A DNA stretch of 64,000 nucleotides from Teichococcus vastitatis (GTDB taxonomy: Bacteria > Pseudomonadota > Alphaproteobacteria > Acetobacterales > Acetobacteraceae): NCBI RefSeq assembly GCF_003604215.1, contig NZ_QXGS01000003.1, positions 124,001 to 188,000 on the forward strand, given 5' to 3'. Position numbers and translations under genes: made by a program. This document shows, piece by piece, positions 44,758 through 53,676 of the stretch (position 1 is the first letter of the stretch; every line of letters begins with the position of its first letter). A model generated the notes under the pieces. It was not told the DNA's origin, did no database searches, and saw nothing but the letters and a program-made list of their open reading frames with translations.

Positions 44758-44909
44758 GCCTATGCTCCTTCCGCCGCTGCCGCGGCTCGTTCCAACGGTT
44801 GCGGCCACTGTTACCCCGTTGTCACAGGCTTGACGAGGCGCATGCCCCTGGCCGGACGCTCGCCGCCGCCGCAAGATACAGGGAGGATCTTTGCTGCTGA
44901 TGATGCTGG

Positions 44910-45977
44910 ATGGGATGGGTGTTGAACTGGAACCAGGAACAGCTGGGCGCCCTGCTGGAGGCACCGCCGCTGCCGGTCACCGAAGCTGAGGCCGAGGCGC
45001 TGGCCGCCGCGCACTTCAACCGGCGGGGCCGTGCCGTGGCGCTCGGCGGCGAGCGCGACCGCAACTTCCACCTCCGGGTGGAGGACGGGCCCGGCTTCGT
45101 GCTGAAGGTCATCCAACCCGCCGAGGATGCGGCGGTCACGACGTTCCAGGGCCTGGCGCTGGAGCATGTGGCGGCGGCTGATCCCGCGCTGCCGGTGCCT
45201 CGCCTGTACCGACCGGCCGACGGTTCCGGAACCGAAGCGTTGTGGACACCGGAGGACCGCCCTGCTTGCCGGTTGCGGCTGCTGGATTATCGCGCCGGCC
45301 GGCCGCTGCACCTGACGGCGCCGAGCCCAACCCAGCGCCGCGCGGTGGGCGCCTCGCTGGCACGGCTGGATCTCGCCTTCCGGGGGTTCACCCATCCGGC
45401 GGAGCGGCACCCGCTCATGTGGGACATCCAGCATGCGCCGCGGATGCGCGGATTGCTGGCGCATCTGCCGCAGGTGGGGGATCGCGGACTCGCCGCCGCC
45501 GCACTGGACCGGTTCGAACGCCATGTGCTGCCGCTCCTGCCGCAGCTGCGCGCGCAGGTAATCCACAACGACTTCAACCCGCACAACATCCTCGCCTCGG
45601 CGGAGGACGACACGGTGATCACCGGCATCATCGATTTCGGCGACATGGTGCGTGCTCCCCTGGTGCAGGACCTCGCCACCGCCTGTGCTTACCAGATGCA
45701 GCCCGAGGGACACCCGCTGTCCGGCCCGGCCGAGCTGGCGCAGGCCTTCCACGCCCTGTCTCCGCTGTGGCCGGAGGAGATCGCCATCCTTGGCGATCTG
45801 ATCGCGACGCGGCTCACCGTTTCGGTCGCGATCAGCGGGTGGCGCGCCGCGCGGCAGCCAGAGAACGCCGCCTACATCCTGCGCAACTACAACCGGGCCT
45901 TGTCTGGCCTGCGACGCCTCGGCGTGCTGCCGCGCGAGGAGGTGCAACGCTACCTGAAGGAAAGGCTCGCCGCATGA
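44910..45977 (+). CDS. APH-fold small-molecule kinase (hydroxylysine/ethanolamine kinase-like)
   Basis: The protein has 355 residues of the aminoglycoside phosphotransferase fold. The nucleotide-binding N-lobe has GFVLKVIQP, whose lysine holds ATP. The catalytic loop is [12 protein letters not shown] with Asp221, and IIDFGDM with Asp242 binds magnesium. It overlaps by 4 bases with a class III aminotransferase-fold gene. In animals the equivalent pair phosphorylates 5-hydroxylysine and then removes phosphate and ammonia, so a kinase feeding a phospho-lyase is more likely here than antibiotic resistance. The real substrate is not known. Confidence 0.82.
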   Translation: MGWVLNWNQEQLGALLEAPPLPVTEAEAEALAAAHFNRRGRAVALGGERDRNFHLRVEDGPGFVLKVIQPAEDAAVTTFQGLALEHVAAADPALPVPRLYRPADGSGTEALWTPEDRPACRLRLLDYRAGRPLHLTAPSPTQRRAVGASLARLDLAFRGFTHPAERHPLMWDIQHAPRMRGLLAHLPQVGDRGLAAAALDRFERHVLPLLPQLRAQVIHNDFNPHNILASAEDDTVITGIIDFGDMVRAPLVQDLATACAYQMQPEGHPLSGPAELAQAFHALSPLWPEEIAILGDLIATRLTVSVAISGWRAARQPENAAYILRNYNRALSGLRRLGVLPREEVQRYLKERLAA

Positions 45978-47305
45978 GCAGCACCATGATCAACGCCTTC
46001 GATCCCGGCGCCACCAACGGTGTCGCGGCCCGGGAGCAGGCCATGATTGCCCGGCGGCAGAAGCTGCTCGGCCCCGCCTACCGGCTGTTCTACAGCAACC
46101 CGGTGCACCTGGTGCGGGGCGAGGGGGTCTGGCTCTACGACCCGGACGGCAACCGCTACCTCGACGTCTACAACAACGTGGCCTCGGTCGGGCACTGCCA
46201 CCCCCACGTGGTGGCGGCGCTGGCCCGGCAGGCGGCGGTGCTGAACACCCACACCCGCTACCTGAACGACACCATCCTCGACTATGCCGAGAAGCTGCTG
46301 GTGCATTTTCCTCCCGAGCTGTCGCACGTGATGTTCACCTGCACCGGCAGCGAGGCGAATGATCTGGCCTATCGCGCGGCCTGCGCCCATACCGGTGGAA
46401 CCGGCATGATCGTGACGCAGCTGGCCTATCACGGCGTCACGGTGGCGATCTCGGAGATGTCGCCCTCGCTCGGCGGCGGCATCACCCTGGGCCAGCAGGT
46501 GCGCACCGTACCGGCGCCTGACCTGTACCGGGGCGGTGGCGAGGATGTGGGGGAGGAGATGGCCCGCCATGTCCGCGCCGCTATCGCCGACCTGCAGGCG
46601 TGCGGGATCCGCCCGGCGGCACTGCTCGTGGATACCATCTTCTCCTCGGACGGCGTGTTCGCCGATCCGCCTGGCTTCCTGGCACCCGCCGTTGCCGCCA
46701 TCCGGGACGCTGGCGCCCTGTTCATCGCCGACGAGGTGCAGCCCGGATTCGGCCGCACCGGGGAAGGGATGTGGGGCTTCTCCCGCCACGGCCTGGTGCC
46801 GGACATGGTCACCCTGGGCAAGCCTATGGGCAACGGCCATCCGATCGCCGGCATGGTCGCCCGGCCGGAGATCCTGGAGCGCTTCGGCAGCCGCACCCGC
46901 TACTTCAACACCTTTGGCGGCAATCCGGTCTCCTGCGCCGTGGGTCAGGCCGTGCTGGAGGTGATCGAAGGCGAGGACCTGGTGCGCAACGCCGCGGAAA
47001 CCGGCGCCTATCTGCGCCAAGGACTGATGGCGTTGGCCGAGCGCTTCGAAATCATCGGCGACGTGCGCGGCGCCGGGCTGTTCGTCGGCGTCGAGCTGGT
47101 GGCCGACCGTGCCGGCAAGACGCCGGCTACCGCCGAAACCGCACGGCTGGTGAACGGCCTGCGTGACCGGCGGGTGTTGATCAGCGCCGCCGGTCCGGCA
47201 GCCAACGTGCTGAAGATCCGTCCGCCGCTGGTGTTCCGGCGGGAGCACGCGGACCTGTTCCTGGAGGCCATGGAAGCTGAGCTGACGGCCTTGCCGGCGG
47301 GCTGA
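45974..47305 (+). CDS. Class III aminotransferase-fold enzyme, phospho-lyase-like
   Basis: The protein has 443 residues. VWLYDPDGNRYLDVYNNVAS and VGHCHPHVVAAL are followed by CTGSEANDLAYRAA, the PLP phosphate site, LFIADEVQPGFGRTGEGMWG and the PLP-lysine motif TLGKPMGNGHPIAG with Lys283. YLDVYNNVASVGHCHP is closer to the ethanolamine-phosphate and phosphohydroxylysine phospho-lyases than to ornithine or GABA aminotransferases. Coupled (ATGA overlap) to the APH-fold kinase, it probably acts on the phosphorylated product. The assignment is by resemblance and context. Confidence 0.85.
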   Translation: MSSTMINAFDPGATNGVAAREQAMIARRQKLLGPAYRLFYSNPVHLVRGEGVWLYDPDGNRYLDVYNNVASVGHCHPHVVAALARQAAVLNTHTRYLNDTILDYAEKLLVHFPPELSHVMFTCTGSEANDLAYRAACAHTGGTGMIVTQLAYHGVTVAISEMSPSLGGGITLGQQVRTVPAPDLYRGGGEDVGEEMARHVRAAIADLQACGIRPAALLVDTIFSSDGVFADPPGFLAPAVAAIRDAGALFIADEVQPGFGRTGEGMWGFSRHGLVPDMVTLGKPMGNGHPIAGMVARPEILERFGSRTRYFNTFGGNPVSCAVGQAVLEVIEGEDLVRNAAETGAYLRQGLMALAERFEIIGDVRGAGLFVGVELVADRAGKTPATAETARLVNGLRDRRVLISAAGPAANVLKIRPPLVFRREHADLFLEAMEAELTALPAG

Positions 47306-47381
47306 GCTAGGTCCGGAGCCAGGCACCGTTCCGGCAAGGTTTCCGCTTCTGTTCCCATCGCAAGCTGCCTCTTGCGTTCAT

Positions 47382-47396
47382 GTTCCGTTTATGTTC
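47382..47396. promoter_or_regulatory. Predicted LexA (SOS) box
   Basis: GTTC-CGTTTAT-GTTC fits the alphaproteobacterial LexA site, a direct repeat GTTC-N7-GTTC. An additional GTTC starts at 47376. The same pattern is found in front of lexA in this window (62704-62718). Confidence 0.65.
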
Positions 47397-47406
47397 GCAT
47401 GTGGTC

Positions 47407-47664
47407 ATGCCGATGCCGTTCCCGAACCCCTGCGCTCCGGCCACCTGGGCCACCCCGTATCCCCCGGGGAGCCCCCCCGACAGGTGCGACTCCCGGAACG
47501 TTCCCTGCCAGGGATGGCGCGGCGAGGCGCGGGCAGGGGATGTTCCCCTGTCCGCGTCGCTCCCCTGGCTTTGGAAGATGGCGCGAGAGGTGATGCTCGG
47601 GGCCGTGCTCGGCATCGGGGGTGGCTGGATGGCGGGCCATCTGGCCTTTTTCCTGTTCGGCTAG
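47407..47664 (+). CDS. Possible small SOS-linked protein with one membrane helix
   Basis: The frame gives 85 residues from ATG 47407, directly after the SOS box. Only the end looks protein-like: from residue 58 MAREVMLGAVLGIGGGWMAG and HLAFFLFG form one membrane helix, and internal ATG 47578 or 47593 would give a peptide of 28 or 23 residues. No start has a well-spaced ribosome site (GGAAG touches 47578, GAGAGG is 2 bases from 47593). The first part is Pro/Arg-rich and may be chance. I do not recognise it. Confidence 0.3.
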   Translation: MPMPFPNPCAPATWATPYPPGSPPDRCDSRNVPCQGWRGEARAGDVPLSASLPWLWKMAREVMLGAVLGIGGGWMAGHLAFFLFG

Positions 47665-47837
47665 TTCGTTTACCGGATGGGACTACGATGCCGCCATGAA
47701 GGCAGGTCCTCCTTACCGGTGCTTGCCGGAGCCCCCGGCATCCTCTCGCGTCCGGACATGGAACATGCCGGCTCGGGACCGGGAACATCCTAGGGGAAAC
47801 CTCGCGGCAGCGGCATAGGCCATGGCCTGCTGCGGCA

Positions 47838-48539
47838 TCAAACCGACAGAAAGCGCGCCCGCAGTGCCGCATCCCGCATCAATGCCGGCATGGCGCCCAC
47901 GTGGCGGACCACGCCGGATTCCAGCACCACGGCCTGATCGGCCACCGTTGCGGCGAAAAGTAGATTCTGTTCCGACAGCAGGATCGACATGCCCTCAGCC
48001 TTCAAGGCGGCAACAGCCCCGGCCATGCGTTCTACGATAACCGGTGCCAATCCTTCCGAAGGCTCGTCCAGCAGCAGCACCGCGGGATTGCCCATCAGGG
48101 TCCGGGCGATCGCGAGCATCTGCTGCTCGCCGCCGCTCATGCGGCTGGCAGGGCGGCGCCGCATGGAGGCCAGGGCGGGAAACAGGGCGAAGACCCGGTC
48201 TGCGGTCCAGGGCTCCCGCCCGTCGCGCGGCGGGCGGCGGCCGACCTCCAGATTCTCCGCTACCGTCAATCCGGCGAAGATCCGCCGTTCTTCCGGCACA
48301 TAGCCGAGGCCGACTCGCGCGATGACGTGCGGAGCCTGCCCGGCCAGTTCCCGACCCTCCAGCCGCACCGATCCGGCGCTGGGCGGCACCAGCCCCATGA
48401 CCGCCTTCATGGTGGTGCTTTTGCCGGCGCCGTTGCGGCCGAGCAGGCACAGCACCTCCCCCGGGGCCAGCGCCAGGGACACGCCGTGCAGGATGTGGGC
48501 CCGGCCGTAATGCGCGTGCAGCGCCTGCACCTGCAACAT
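47838..48539 (-). CDS. livF: Branched-chain amino acid ABC transporter ATPase, LivF type
   Basis: The protein has 233 residues. Walker A GRNGAGKST near residue 35, Q-loop GLGYVPEERRIFAGLTVAEN (typical of LivF), signature MSGGEQQMLAIARTL and Walker B VLLLDEPSEGLAP are present. It is the last gene of the Liv operon; its start overlaps the LivG stop by one base (TGATG). It pairs with LivG to drive uptake through the fused permease. The family imports branched-chain amino acids but also amides, urea and other compounds. Confidence 0.92.
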   Translation of the reverse strand: MLQVQALHAHYGRAHILHGVSLALAPGEVLCLLGRNGAGKSTTMKAVMGLVPPSAGSVRLEGRELAGQAPHVIARVGLGYVPEERRIFAGLTVAENLEVGRRPPRDGREPWTADRVFALFPALASMRRRPASRMSGGEQQMLAIARTLMGNPAVLLLDEPSEGLAPVIVERMAGAVAALKAEGMSILLSEQNLLFAATVADQAVVLESGVVRHVGAMPALMRDAALRARFLSV

Positions 48540-49288
48540 CAGCCGGTCATTCCCCCGAGATAGACCTGTCGCACCAGGGGATCGACGCGCACCGCTTCGG
48601 GCGCGCCCTCGGCGATCAGCCGGCCGCGATCCAGCACCAGAACGCGGTCGGCATGGGCGAACACGACGTCCATGTCGTGCTCGGTGAACAGCACGGCGAT
48701 GCCGGCGGCGCGCGCGATGCCGGCGGTCTGCGCCATCAACGCCCCGCGCTCGGCCGGCGCCATGCCGGCAGTGGGCTCGTCCATCAGCAGCAGCCGCGGC
48801 TGGTTGGCCAGCGCCATGGCGAGTTCCAGCCGCTTCAGGTCGCCATAGGCCAGGATGCCGCAGGGCCGCCCGGCCTGCGCTTGCATGCCGACGCGCGCCA
48901 GCAGCGCCTCGGCCTCACCGGTCAACTGGTGGCGCGCCGGCCGCCAAAGGCCGAGCAGCCGGCGCGCATGCGACAGCAGCGCCATCCGGACATTGTCCAG
49001 CACTGTCATGGAGCCGAAGGTCGCGGTGACCTGAAAGGTCCGGCCGACGCCGAGCCGCCATATGGCGCGCGGCGGCCGGCGGGTGATGTCGCGCCCACCC
49101 AGCCGGATGATGCCGGCATCCGGGCGCAGCTGGCCGTTCAGCATGTTGAAGCAGGTGCTCTTGCCGGCGCCATTGGGGCCGATCAGCGCTAGCATCTCGC
49201 CCGGCGCCAGGGCCAGGGACACGCCATCCACCGCCCGGTTGCCGTCCCAGGATTTCACCAGCCCCTCGGCCTGCAGCACCGGGGTCAT
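48539..49288 (-). CDS. livG: Branched-chain amino acid ABC transporter ATPase, LivG type
   Basis: The protein has 249 residues. It has Walker A GPNGAGKSTCFNMLNG, the long LivG insertion VGRTFQVTATFGSMTVLDNV, a diverged signature LAYGDLKRLELAMAL (typical of LivG, which has YGxxR instead of SGGQ), Walker B LLLMDEPTAGMAP and VLFTEHDMDVVFAHADR. ATG 49288 overlaps the permease stop by 4 bases. The reading frame continues upstream inside the permease gene, but that part is not protein-like. Confidence 0.93.
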   Translation of the reverse strand: MTPVLQAEGLVKSWDGNRAVDGVSLALAPGEMLALIGPNGAGKSTCFNMLNGQLRPDAGIIRLGGRDITRRPPRAIWRLGVGRTFQVTATFGSMTVLDNVRMALLSHARRLLGLWRPARHQLTGEAEALLARVGMQAQAGRPCGILAYGDLKRLELAMALANQPRLLLMDEPTAGMAPAERGALMAQTAGIARAAGIAVLFTEHDMDVVFAHADRVLVLDRGRLIAEGAPEAVRVDPLVRQVYLGGMTG

Positions 49289-51126
49289 GCGCCGCGCCGG
49301 CGATAGAAGGCGCGGGCCAAGCCGCCGGGGAAGAACAGCACCAACGCCAGGATCACCAGGCCCAGCAACAGGCGCCACAGATCTGTCAGCCGCGATAACT
49401 GCTCCTGCAGCCCGGCATAGGCCACGGCTCCCAGGATGGGGCCGGACAGGCTGTGCACCCCGCCAAGCAGCACCATCAGCAGCGCATCCACGCTGCGCGG
49501 GATGTCGAGCGAGGATGGGAACACGCTGCCCTTGCCATAGGCGAAGAGTGCGCCGGCCACGCCGGCCATCGCGGCGGCCAGGGCGAAGGCGAGCCAGCGG
49601 ATGCGGAAAGCATCGATGCCGATCGCCTCGGCCCGGAGGGGAGAATCCCGCTGCGCCCGCAGCGCCATGCCGAAGGGGGCGTGAATGGCCCGCCGCAGCA
49701 TCCAGACGCCGAGGCCGCACAGCGCGAGCGACAGGTACCAGAAGGCCAGCCGGCCGCGCGCCCATTCGCTCGGCCAGACACCGAGGATGCCATTGTCGCC
49801 GCCCGTCACCTCCACCCACTGGAATGCGACGCTCCAGGCGATCTGCGCAAAGGCCAGGGTGAGCATGGCGGAATACACCCCCGACAGACGCACGCAGAAC
49901 CAGCCAAACAGGAAGCCGACCAGGCCAGCGAAGAACGGCGCCGCCACCAGCCCGACCTCCATGGGCGCGCCGAGGTGGCGGGCCAGCAGTGCGGCGGCGT
50001 AGGCGCCGGCGCCGAAATAGGCGGCGTGACCGAAGCTGGCCATGCCGCCCGGCCCCATGATCAGGTGCAGTGAGGCGGCAAACAGCACCAGAGCGGCGAA
50101 ATCGGCCAGCAGGATCAGCGGATACTCGCCCAGAAAGGGTGGCAGCAGCAGAAGCGCCGCCAGCGCGGCCATACCGGCACCTTGTAGCCAGCGCGGAGCG
50201 GGGCCAGGCAGGGGCGCCGCGGCCTCGGTGGCGGGCGGCGGGCCCTCCGGCTTGCGGCCGAGCAACCCGTAGGGCCGCAGCACCAGCACAATGGCCATCA
50301 CCAGAAAGGCCAGCACCAGGGTGATGCGGGGAAGCACCAGAATGCCGAAGGCGTGCAGTTCGCTGATCAGCAGCGCCGCCAGGAACGCACCGGGCAGGCT
50401 GCCCAGCCCGCCGACCACCACCACCACGAAGGCCTGCACGATGATGGCCATGTCCATGTGGATGGTCACCGCCTCGCGCGGCAGTTGCAATGCTCCGCCC
50501 AAGCCGGCCAGCGCCGAGCCGAGACAAAAGACGCCGGTGAACAACAGCTGCTGGTCGACGCCCAACGCCGCAACCATCTCACGGTCCTGCGTCGCGGCAC
50601 GCAGCAGGATGCCGAAGCGGGTGCGGTGGAACAGCAGCCATAGCAGGCCCAGCACCACGGGACCCACGGCGATCAGGAACAGGTCGTAGCGTGGAAAGCG
50701 CAGGCCGAAGATCTCGGTGGCGCCGCGCAGCAGCGGCGCACGCGGGCCGAACTTGTCGTCGGCGCCCCAGAGCAGCAGCACCAGATCCTGCACCACCAGC
50801 ACCAGCGCGAAGGTGGCGAGCAGCTGGAACAATTCCGGCGCGCGGTAGATGCGGCGCAGGATCACCATCTCCGCCGCTGCTCCCAGGAGCCCCACCGCCA
50901 GCGCCGCCAGCAGGATGCCGCCCCAGAACCCCCAGCCACCCCATTCCGCCAGCGGGGCATGGCTGACCAGCGTCCAGGCGAGAAAGGCGCCCAGCATGTA
51001 GAAACTGCCATGGGCGAAGTTGACGATGCGGCTGACCCCGAAGATCACTGTCAATCCGGACGCCACCAGAAACAAGGAGGAGGCGCTGGCGAGACCGGTC
51101 AGCGCCTGGACGGCAAGGGTTTCCAA
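49285..51126 (-). CDS. Fused LivH-LivM branched-chain amino acid permease
   Basis: The protein has 613 residues and a TTG start at 51126, 8 bases after the binding-protein stop. Residues 1-285 form a LivH-type permease (VIFGVSRIVNFAHGSFYMLG, RAATQDREMVAALGVD, VVVVVGGLGSLPGAFLAALL). After a Pro/Ala linker near residue 310 (PPPATEAAAPLPGPAPR), residues 325-613 form a LivM-type permease (LHLIMGPGGMASFGHAAYFG, RDSPLRAEAIGIDAFRIRWL, LLMVLLGGVHSLSGPILGA). The two halves are usually separate proteins that pair in the membrane; here they are one chain. The start is inferred because no ATG precedes the first helix. Confidence 0.88.
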   Translation of the reverse strand: METLAVQALTGLASASSLFLVASGLTVIFGVSRIVNFAHGSFYMLGAFLAWTLVSHAPLAEWGGWGFWGGILLAALAVGLLGAAAEMVILRRIYRAPELFQLLATFALVLVVQDLVLLLWGADDKFGPRAPLLRGATEIFGLRFPRYDLFLIAVGPVVLGLLWLLFHRTRFGILLRAATQDREMVAALGVDQQLLFTGVFCLGSALAGLGGALQLPREAVTIHMDMAIIVQAFVVVVVGGLGSLPGAFLAALLISELHAFGILVLPRITLVLAFLVMAIVLVLRPYGLLGRKPEGPPPATEAAAPLPGPAPRWLQGAGMAALAALLLLPPFLGEYPLILLADFAALVLFAASLHLIMGPGGMASFGHAAYFGAGAYAAALLARHLGAPMEVGLVAAPFFAGLVGFLFGWFCVRLSGVYSAMLTLAFAQIAWSVAFQWVEVTGGDNGILGVWPSEWARGRLAFWYLSLALCGLGVWMLRRAIHAPFGMALRAQRDSPLRAEAIGIDAFRIRWLAFALAAAMAGVAGALFAYGKGSVFPSSLDIPRSVDALLMVLLGGVHSLSGPILGAVAYAGLQEQLSRLTDLWRLLLGLVILALVLFFPGGLARAFYRRRGA

Positions 51127-51133
51127 TGCCGGC

Positions 51134-52372
51134 TCAGTTCTGCCGCGGACGCCATTCCCGCACCTGCTCGTCCGGCGGCAGGTAGCGCGCGCCATCGGCA
51201 TAGCGCCAGTCCACCATGCGGCCGACCCGGCCTTGCAGTTTGGTACGGCCGACGAAAGCGCCGAGGGTGGATTGGTGGTCGAGGGCGCGGAACTCCACCT
51301 CGCCGGTGCCGTAGCCGGTAGGGTAGCGCAGCCCTTCGAAGGCCGCGACCATGGCCTCGGTGTCGGTGCTGTTCGCCTGTCGCAGCATGGTGGCGATGGC
51401 AAGCGCCGTGTCATGGCCGACAATGGAGCCGCAGCGCGGCAATTCGTTGAAGCGGGCGCGATAGGCATCGCGCAGGGCGGTGTGGACCGGGTTGTTCAGC
51501 TCGTCGCGGGGATAGCCGGTGACGATCCAGCCATCGGGGCATTCCTCGCCCAGGGGCTCCAGGTATTCCGGCTCGCCGGTCAGCATGGAGGCCACGACCC
51601 GATCCTCGAACAGGCCGCGCGTATTGCCTTGCCGAACAAAGTTCAACAGGTCGGTGCCGAAGGTGACGTTGAAGATGGCATCGGGCCGCAGCCGCTCCAG
51701 CGCCTGCGACGTGGCGCCGGCATCGATGCGGCCGAGGGCCGGGAACTGCTCCCCGACGAACTCGACATCCGGGCGGGCGTGGGACAGCAGGGCCTTGAAC
51801 CAGCGCACGGCGGACTGGCCGTATTCGTAATTGGGCGCAATGGTGGCCCACCGCTTGGCCGGCAGCTTCGCGGCTTCCTCCACCAGCATGGCGGCCTGCA
51901 TGTAGGTGCTCGGCCGCAGCCGAAAGGTGTAGCGGTTGCCGCGGGACCAGACGAGGGCATCCGTCAGCGGTTCAGAAGCGCAGTACAACACCTTGTTCTG
52001 CAGAGCATAATCGCCCAGCGCTAGCCCGACATTCGACAGGTAGCCGCCACCCAGCAGCGCGACACGCTCGGAGGCGACCAGCTCTCCCGCGATGCGCACC
52101 GAATCCTCTGGCCGGCCGGCATCGTCCCGGAACAGGGTTTCCAACGGTCGGCCATGAATGCCGCCCTCGGCGTTGATGCGCTCCTGCGCCAGCAGCCAGC
52201 CATTGCGGTAAGGCCCGAGAAATGCCGGCTGGGCGGTGTAGGAATTGATCTCGCCGATGCGGATCGGCGCATTTCCCTGGGCCCGCAGCACGGCAGGCGC
52301 CGCAACGCCCATGGCCACGCCGGTCAGCAGGCCACGCCGGCCGAGGCGGGGGAAGGAGTTGCGGAATTCCAT
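51134..52372 (-). CDS. Branched-chain amino acid ABC transporter substrate-binding protein
   Basis: The protein has 412 residues. MEFRNSFPRLGRRGLLTGVA is a Tat signal (LGRRGLL). The mature domain has IRIGEINSYTAQPAFLGPYR, INAEGGIHGRPLETLFRDDA and later GYPRDELNNPVHTALRDAYR, as in the type I periplasmic binding fold of the LivJ/AmiC/UrtA group. It delivers the ligand to the fused permease. It is preceded by an aminotransferase gene, which may use the imported compound. The ligand is not predictable. Confidence 0.9.
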   Translation of the reverse strand: MEFRNSFPRLGRRGLLTGVAMGVAAPAVLRAQGNAPIRIGEINSYTAQPAFLGPYRNGWLLAQERINAEGGIHGRPLETLFRDDAGRPEDSVRIAGELVASERVALLGGGYLSNVGLALGDYALQNKVLYCASEPLTDALVWSRGNRYTFRLRPSTYMQAAMLVEEAAKLPAKRWATIAPNYEYGQSAVRWFKALLSHARPDVEFVGEQFPALGRIDAGATSQALERLRPDAIFNVTFGTDLLNFVRQGNTRGLFEDRVVASMLTGEPEYLEPLGEECPDGWIVTGYPRDELNNPVHTALRDAYRARFNELPRCGSIVGHDTALAIATMLRQANSTDTEAMVAAFEGLRYPTGYGTGEVEFRALDHQSTLGAFVGRTKLQGRVGRMVDWRYADGARYLPPDEQVREWRPRQN

Positions 52373-52415
52373 GGCCTTGCTGTCCTTCTCTCTGCGCCCG
52401 AAAGAGCGGTCTGCG

Positions 52416-53603
52416 TCAGGCTGAAGCGGCCTCATGCAATGCCGTCAGCCGCTGCGGCAGGGCCGACAAGGCCGGCTCGGCCGCGTTGGCGAAGGCGAGC
52501 CGCAGGTGGCGCTGCTGACCCGGCCCGAAGAATGGCCCCGGCAGGGTGAGCAGACCATGCCGGCTGGCCAGATCTTCCGCCACTGACAGGGCGTCGGGTA
52601 GGTCCTCCGGCAGCCGGAGATAAGCGAAGTATGTGCCCAGGGAGTCGATCTTCCAGGCCGGCGCGGCTCGCATCGCTCGCTCGAACCCGACTGCCCGCTC
52701 CTGCATCAGGCGGCGATTGCCGTGGCGCCACTCCCGCAGCGCCGGTATCGCCCAGGCCAATGCTGCCTGAGCCGGCCGGGATGCGCAGATCTGCCAGCTG
52801 TCGAGCAGTTTCAGCAGCGCTTGCCGGAACGCCCCGCCGCCCAGGATGGCGCCGACCCTGTGGCCCGGCAGGCAATAGGATTTGCTGAAAGAATAAAGGT
52901 GTACGACATGATCCTCCCAGCTCGGTTCAGAAAACAGCTGGTGGGGAGAGGTGCCATCCTGGGGAAGGAAGTCGCGGTAGGTTTCGTCCAGCACCAGCCA
53001 GACGCCCCGCTCCCGGCAGAGGATCGCGATGCGCGCCAGCAGGTCAGACGGAATCACTGCACCGGTCGGATTGTTGGGACTGACCAGCACCAGCGCCCGG
53101 CTGCGGGGCGTCAGCGCCGACGCCAGCCGGTCCGGGTCGGGCAGGAAGCCGTCCTCAGCCCGCAACGGTAGGGGAACGGCCGGGATGCCGAGCAGCTCCA
53201 GGGTCATGCGATGGTTGAAATACCAAGGCGTTGGCAGAATAACCTCATCCCTGGAGCCAGCCAGAACGCTGACCGCCATGGCAAAGGCCAGATTGCAGCC
53301 CGAGGTGATCGCCACCTGATCCGGTGCAACGGGTGCCTCGTAGAAGTGGCTGATCTCCGTGGCCATGGCTTCCCGCAGCGCCAGGTCGCCCTCAATGGCA
53401 CCGTAGGCGGCGGTGGCCGAAGAGCCTGCCGCTTCCGCCAGCCTCGCCAGCAGGCCGGGATGCGCCGGATATCCCGGCACCGCCTGAGTCAGGTCCAGCA
53501 TCGGCCCGGCGGCACCATCATAACGTGCTGCCCAGGCGCGGGCCGTCGGGATCGGTGGCTCGGCAGTGGCGTGGACGCGGCAGGACAGAAGCGGAATGGG
53601 CAT
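52416..53603 (-). CDS. Class I aminotransferase
   Basis: The protein has 395 residues. It has PMLDLTQAVPGYPAHPGLLA near the start, VSPNNPTGAVIP near residue 175, LDETYRDF near 205 and the PLP-lysine motif LYSFSKSYCLPGHRVG with Lys241. It ends with GPGQQRHLRLAFANAAEP, whose Arg binds the substrate carboxylate. It lies 43 bases upstream of the Liv-type binding protein in the same direction, so it may transaminate the amino acid imported by that system. ATG 53603 was chosen; GTG 53621 is also in frame. Confidence 0.88.
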   Translation of the reverse strand: MPIPLLSCRVHATAEPPIPTARAWAARYDGAAGPMLDLTQAVPGYPAHPGLLARLAEAAGSSATAAYGAIEGDLALREAMATEISHFYEAPVAPDQVAITSGCNLAFAMAVSVLAGSRDEVILPTPWYFNHRMTLELLGIPAVPLPLRAEDGFLPDPDRLASALTPRSRALVLVSPNNPTGAVIPSDLLARIAILCRERGVWLVLDETYRDFLPQDGTSPHQLFSEPSWEDHVVHLYSFSKSYCLPGHRVGAILGGGAFRQALLKLLDSWQICASRPAQAALAWAIPALREWRHGNRRLMQERAVGFERAMRAAPAWKIDSLGTYFAYLRLPEDLPDALSVAEDLASRHGLLTLPGPFFGPGQQRHLRLAFANAAEPALSALPQRLTALHEAASA

Positions 53604-53676
53604 GGCCGCGGAGAGTGTCACGCGGCCGTCGGCACGCCCAGAGCAAGACTGCGCCAGATCGGCACTTCCCGCCGTT

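Larger units (their letters stand above)
47306..47837. other. Gene-poor region with SOS box and several dyads
   Basis: About 530 bases. It contains the SOS box at 47382-47396, the palindromes GGAACGTTCC (47495-47504), TCCCTGCCAGGGA (47502-47514) and CAGGGGA-TGT-TCCCCTG (47534-47550), and two GTTC words 5 bases apart near 47656-47668. The reading frames here have mixed composition; the only one with a protein-like feature is 47407-47664. Confidence 0.6.

Noticed and set aside
44910-45977. Aminoglycoside resistance gene
   Set aside because: The fold is shared, but coupling to a class III PLP enzyme fits a metabolic kinase better.
47405-47872. 155-codon minus-strand frame in the gene-poor region
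   Set aside because: It is Arg/Pro/Ser/Cys-rich, has no signal or domain, and has no ribosome site.
49289-50527. N-terminal extension of the LivG frame
   Set aside because: The in-frame open stretch lies inside the permease gene and is Arg/Gly-rich. LivG similarity begins at ATG 49288.
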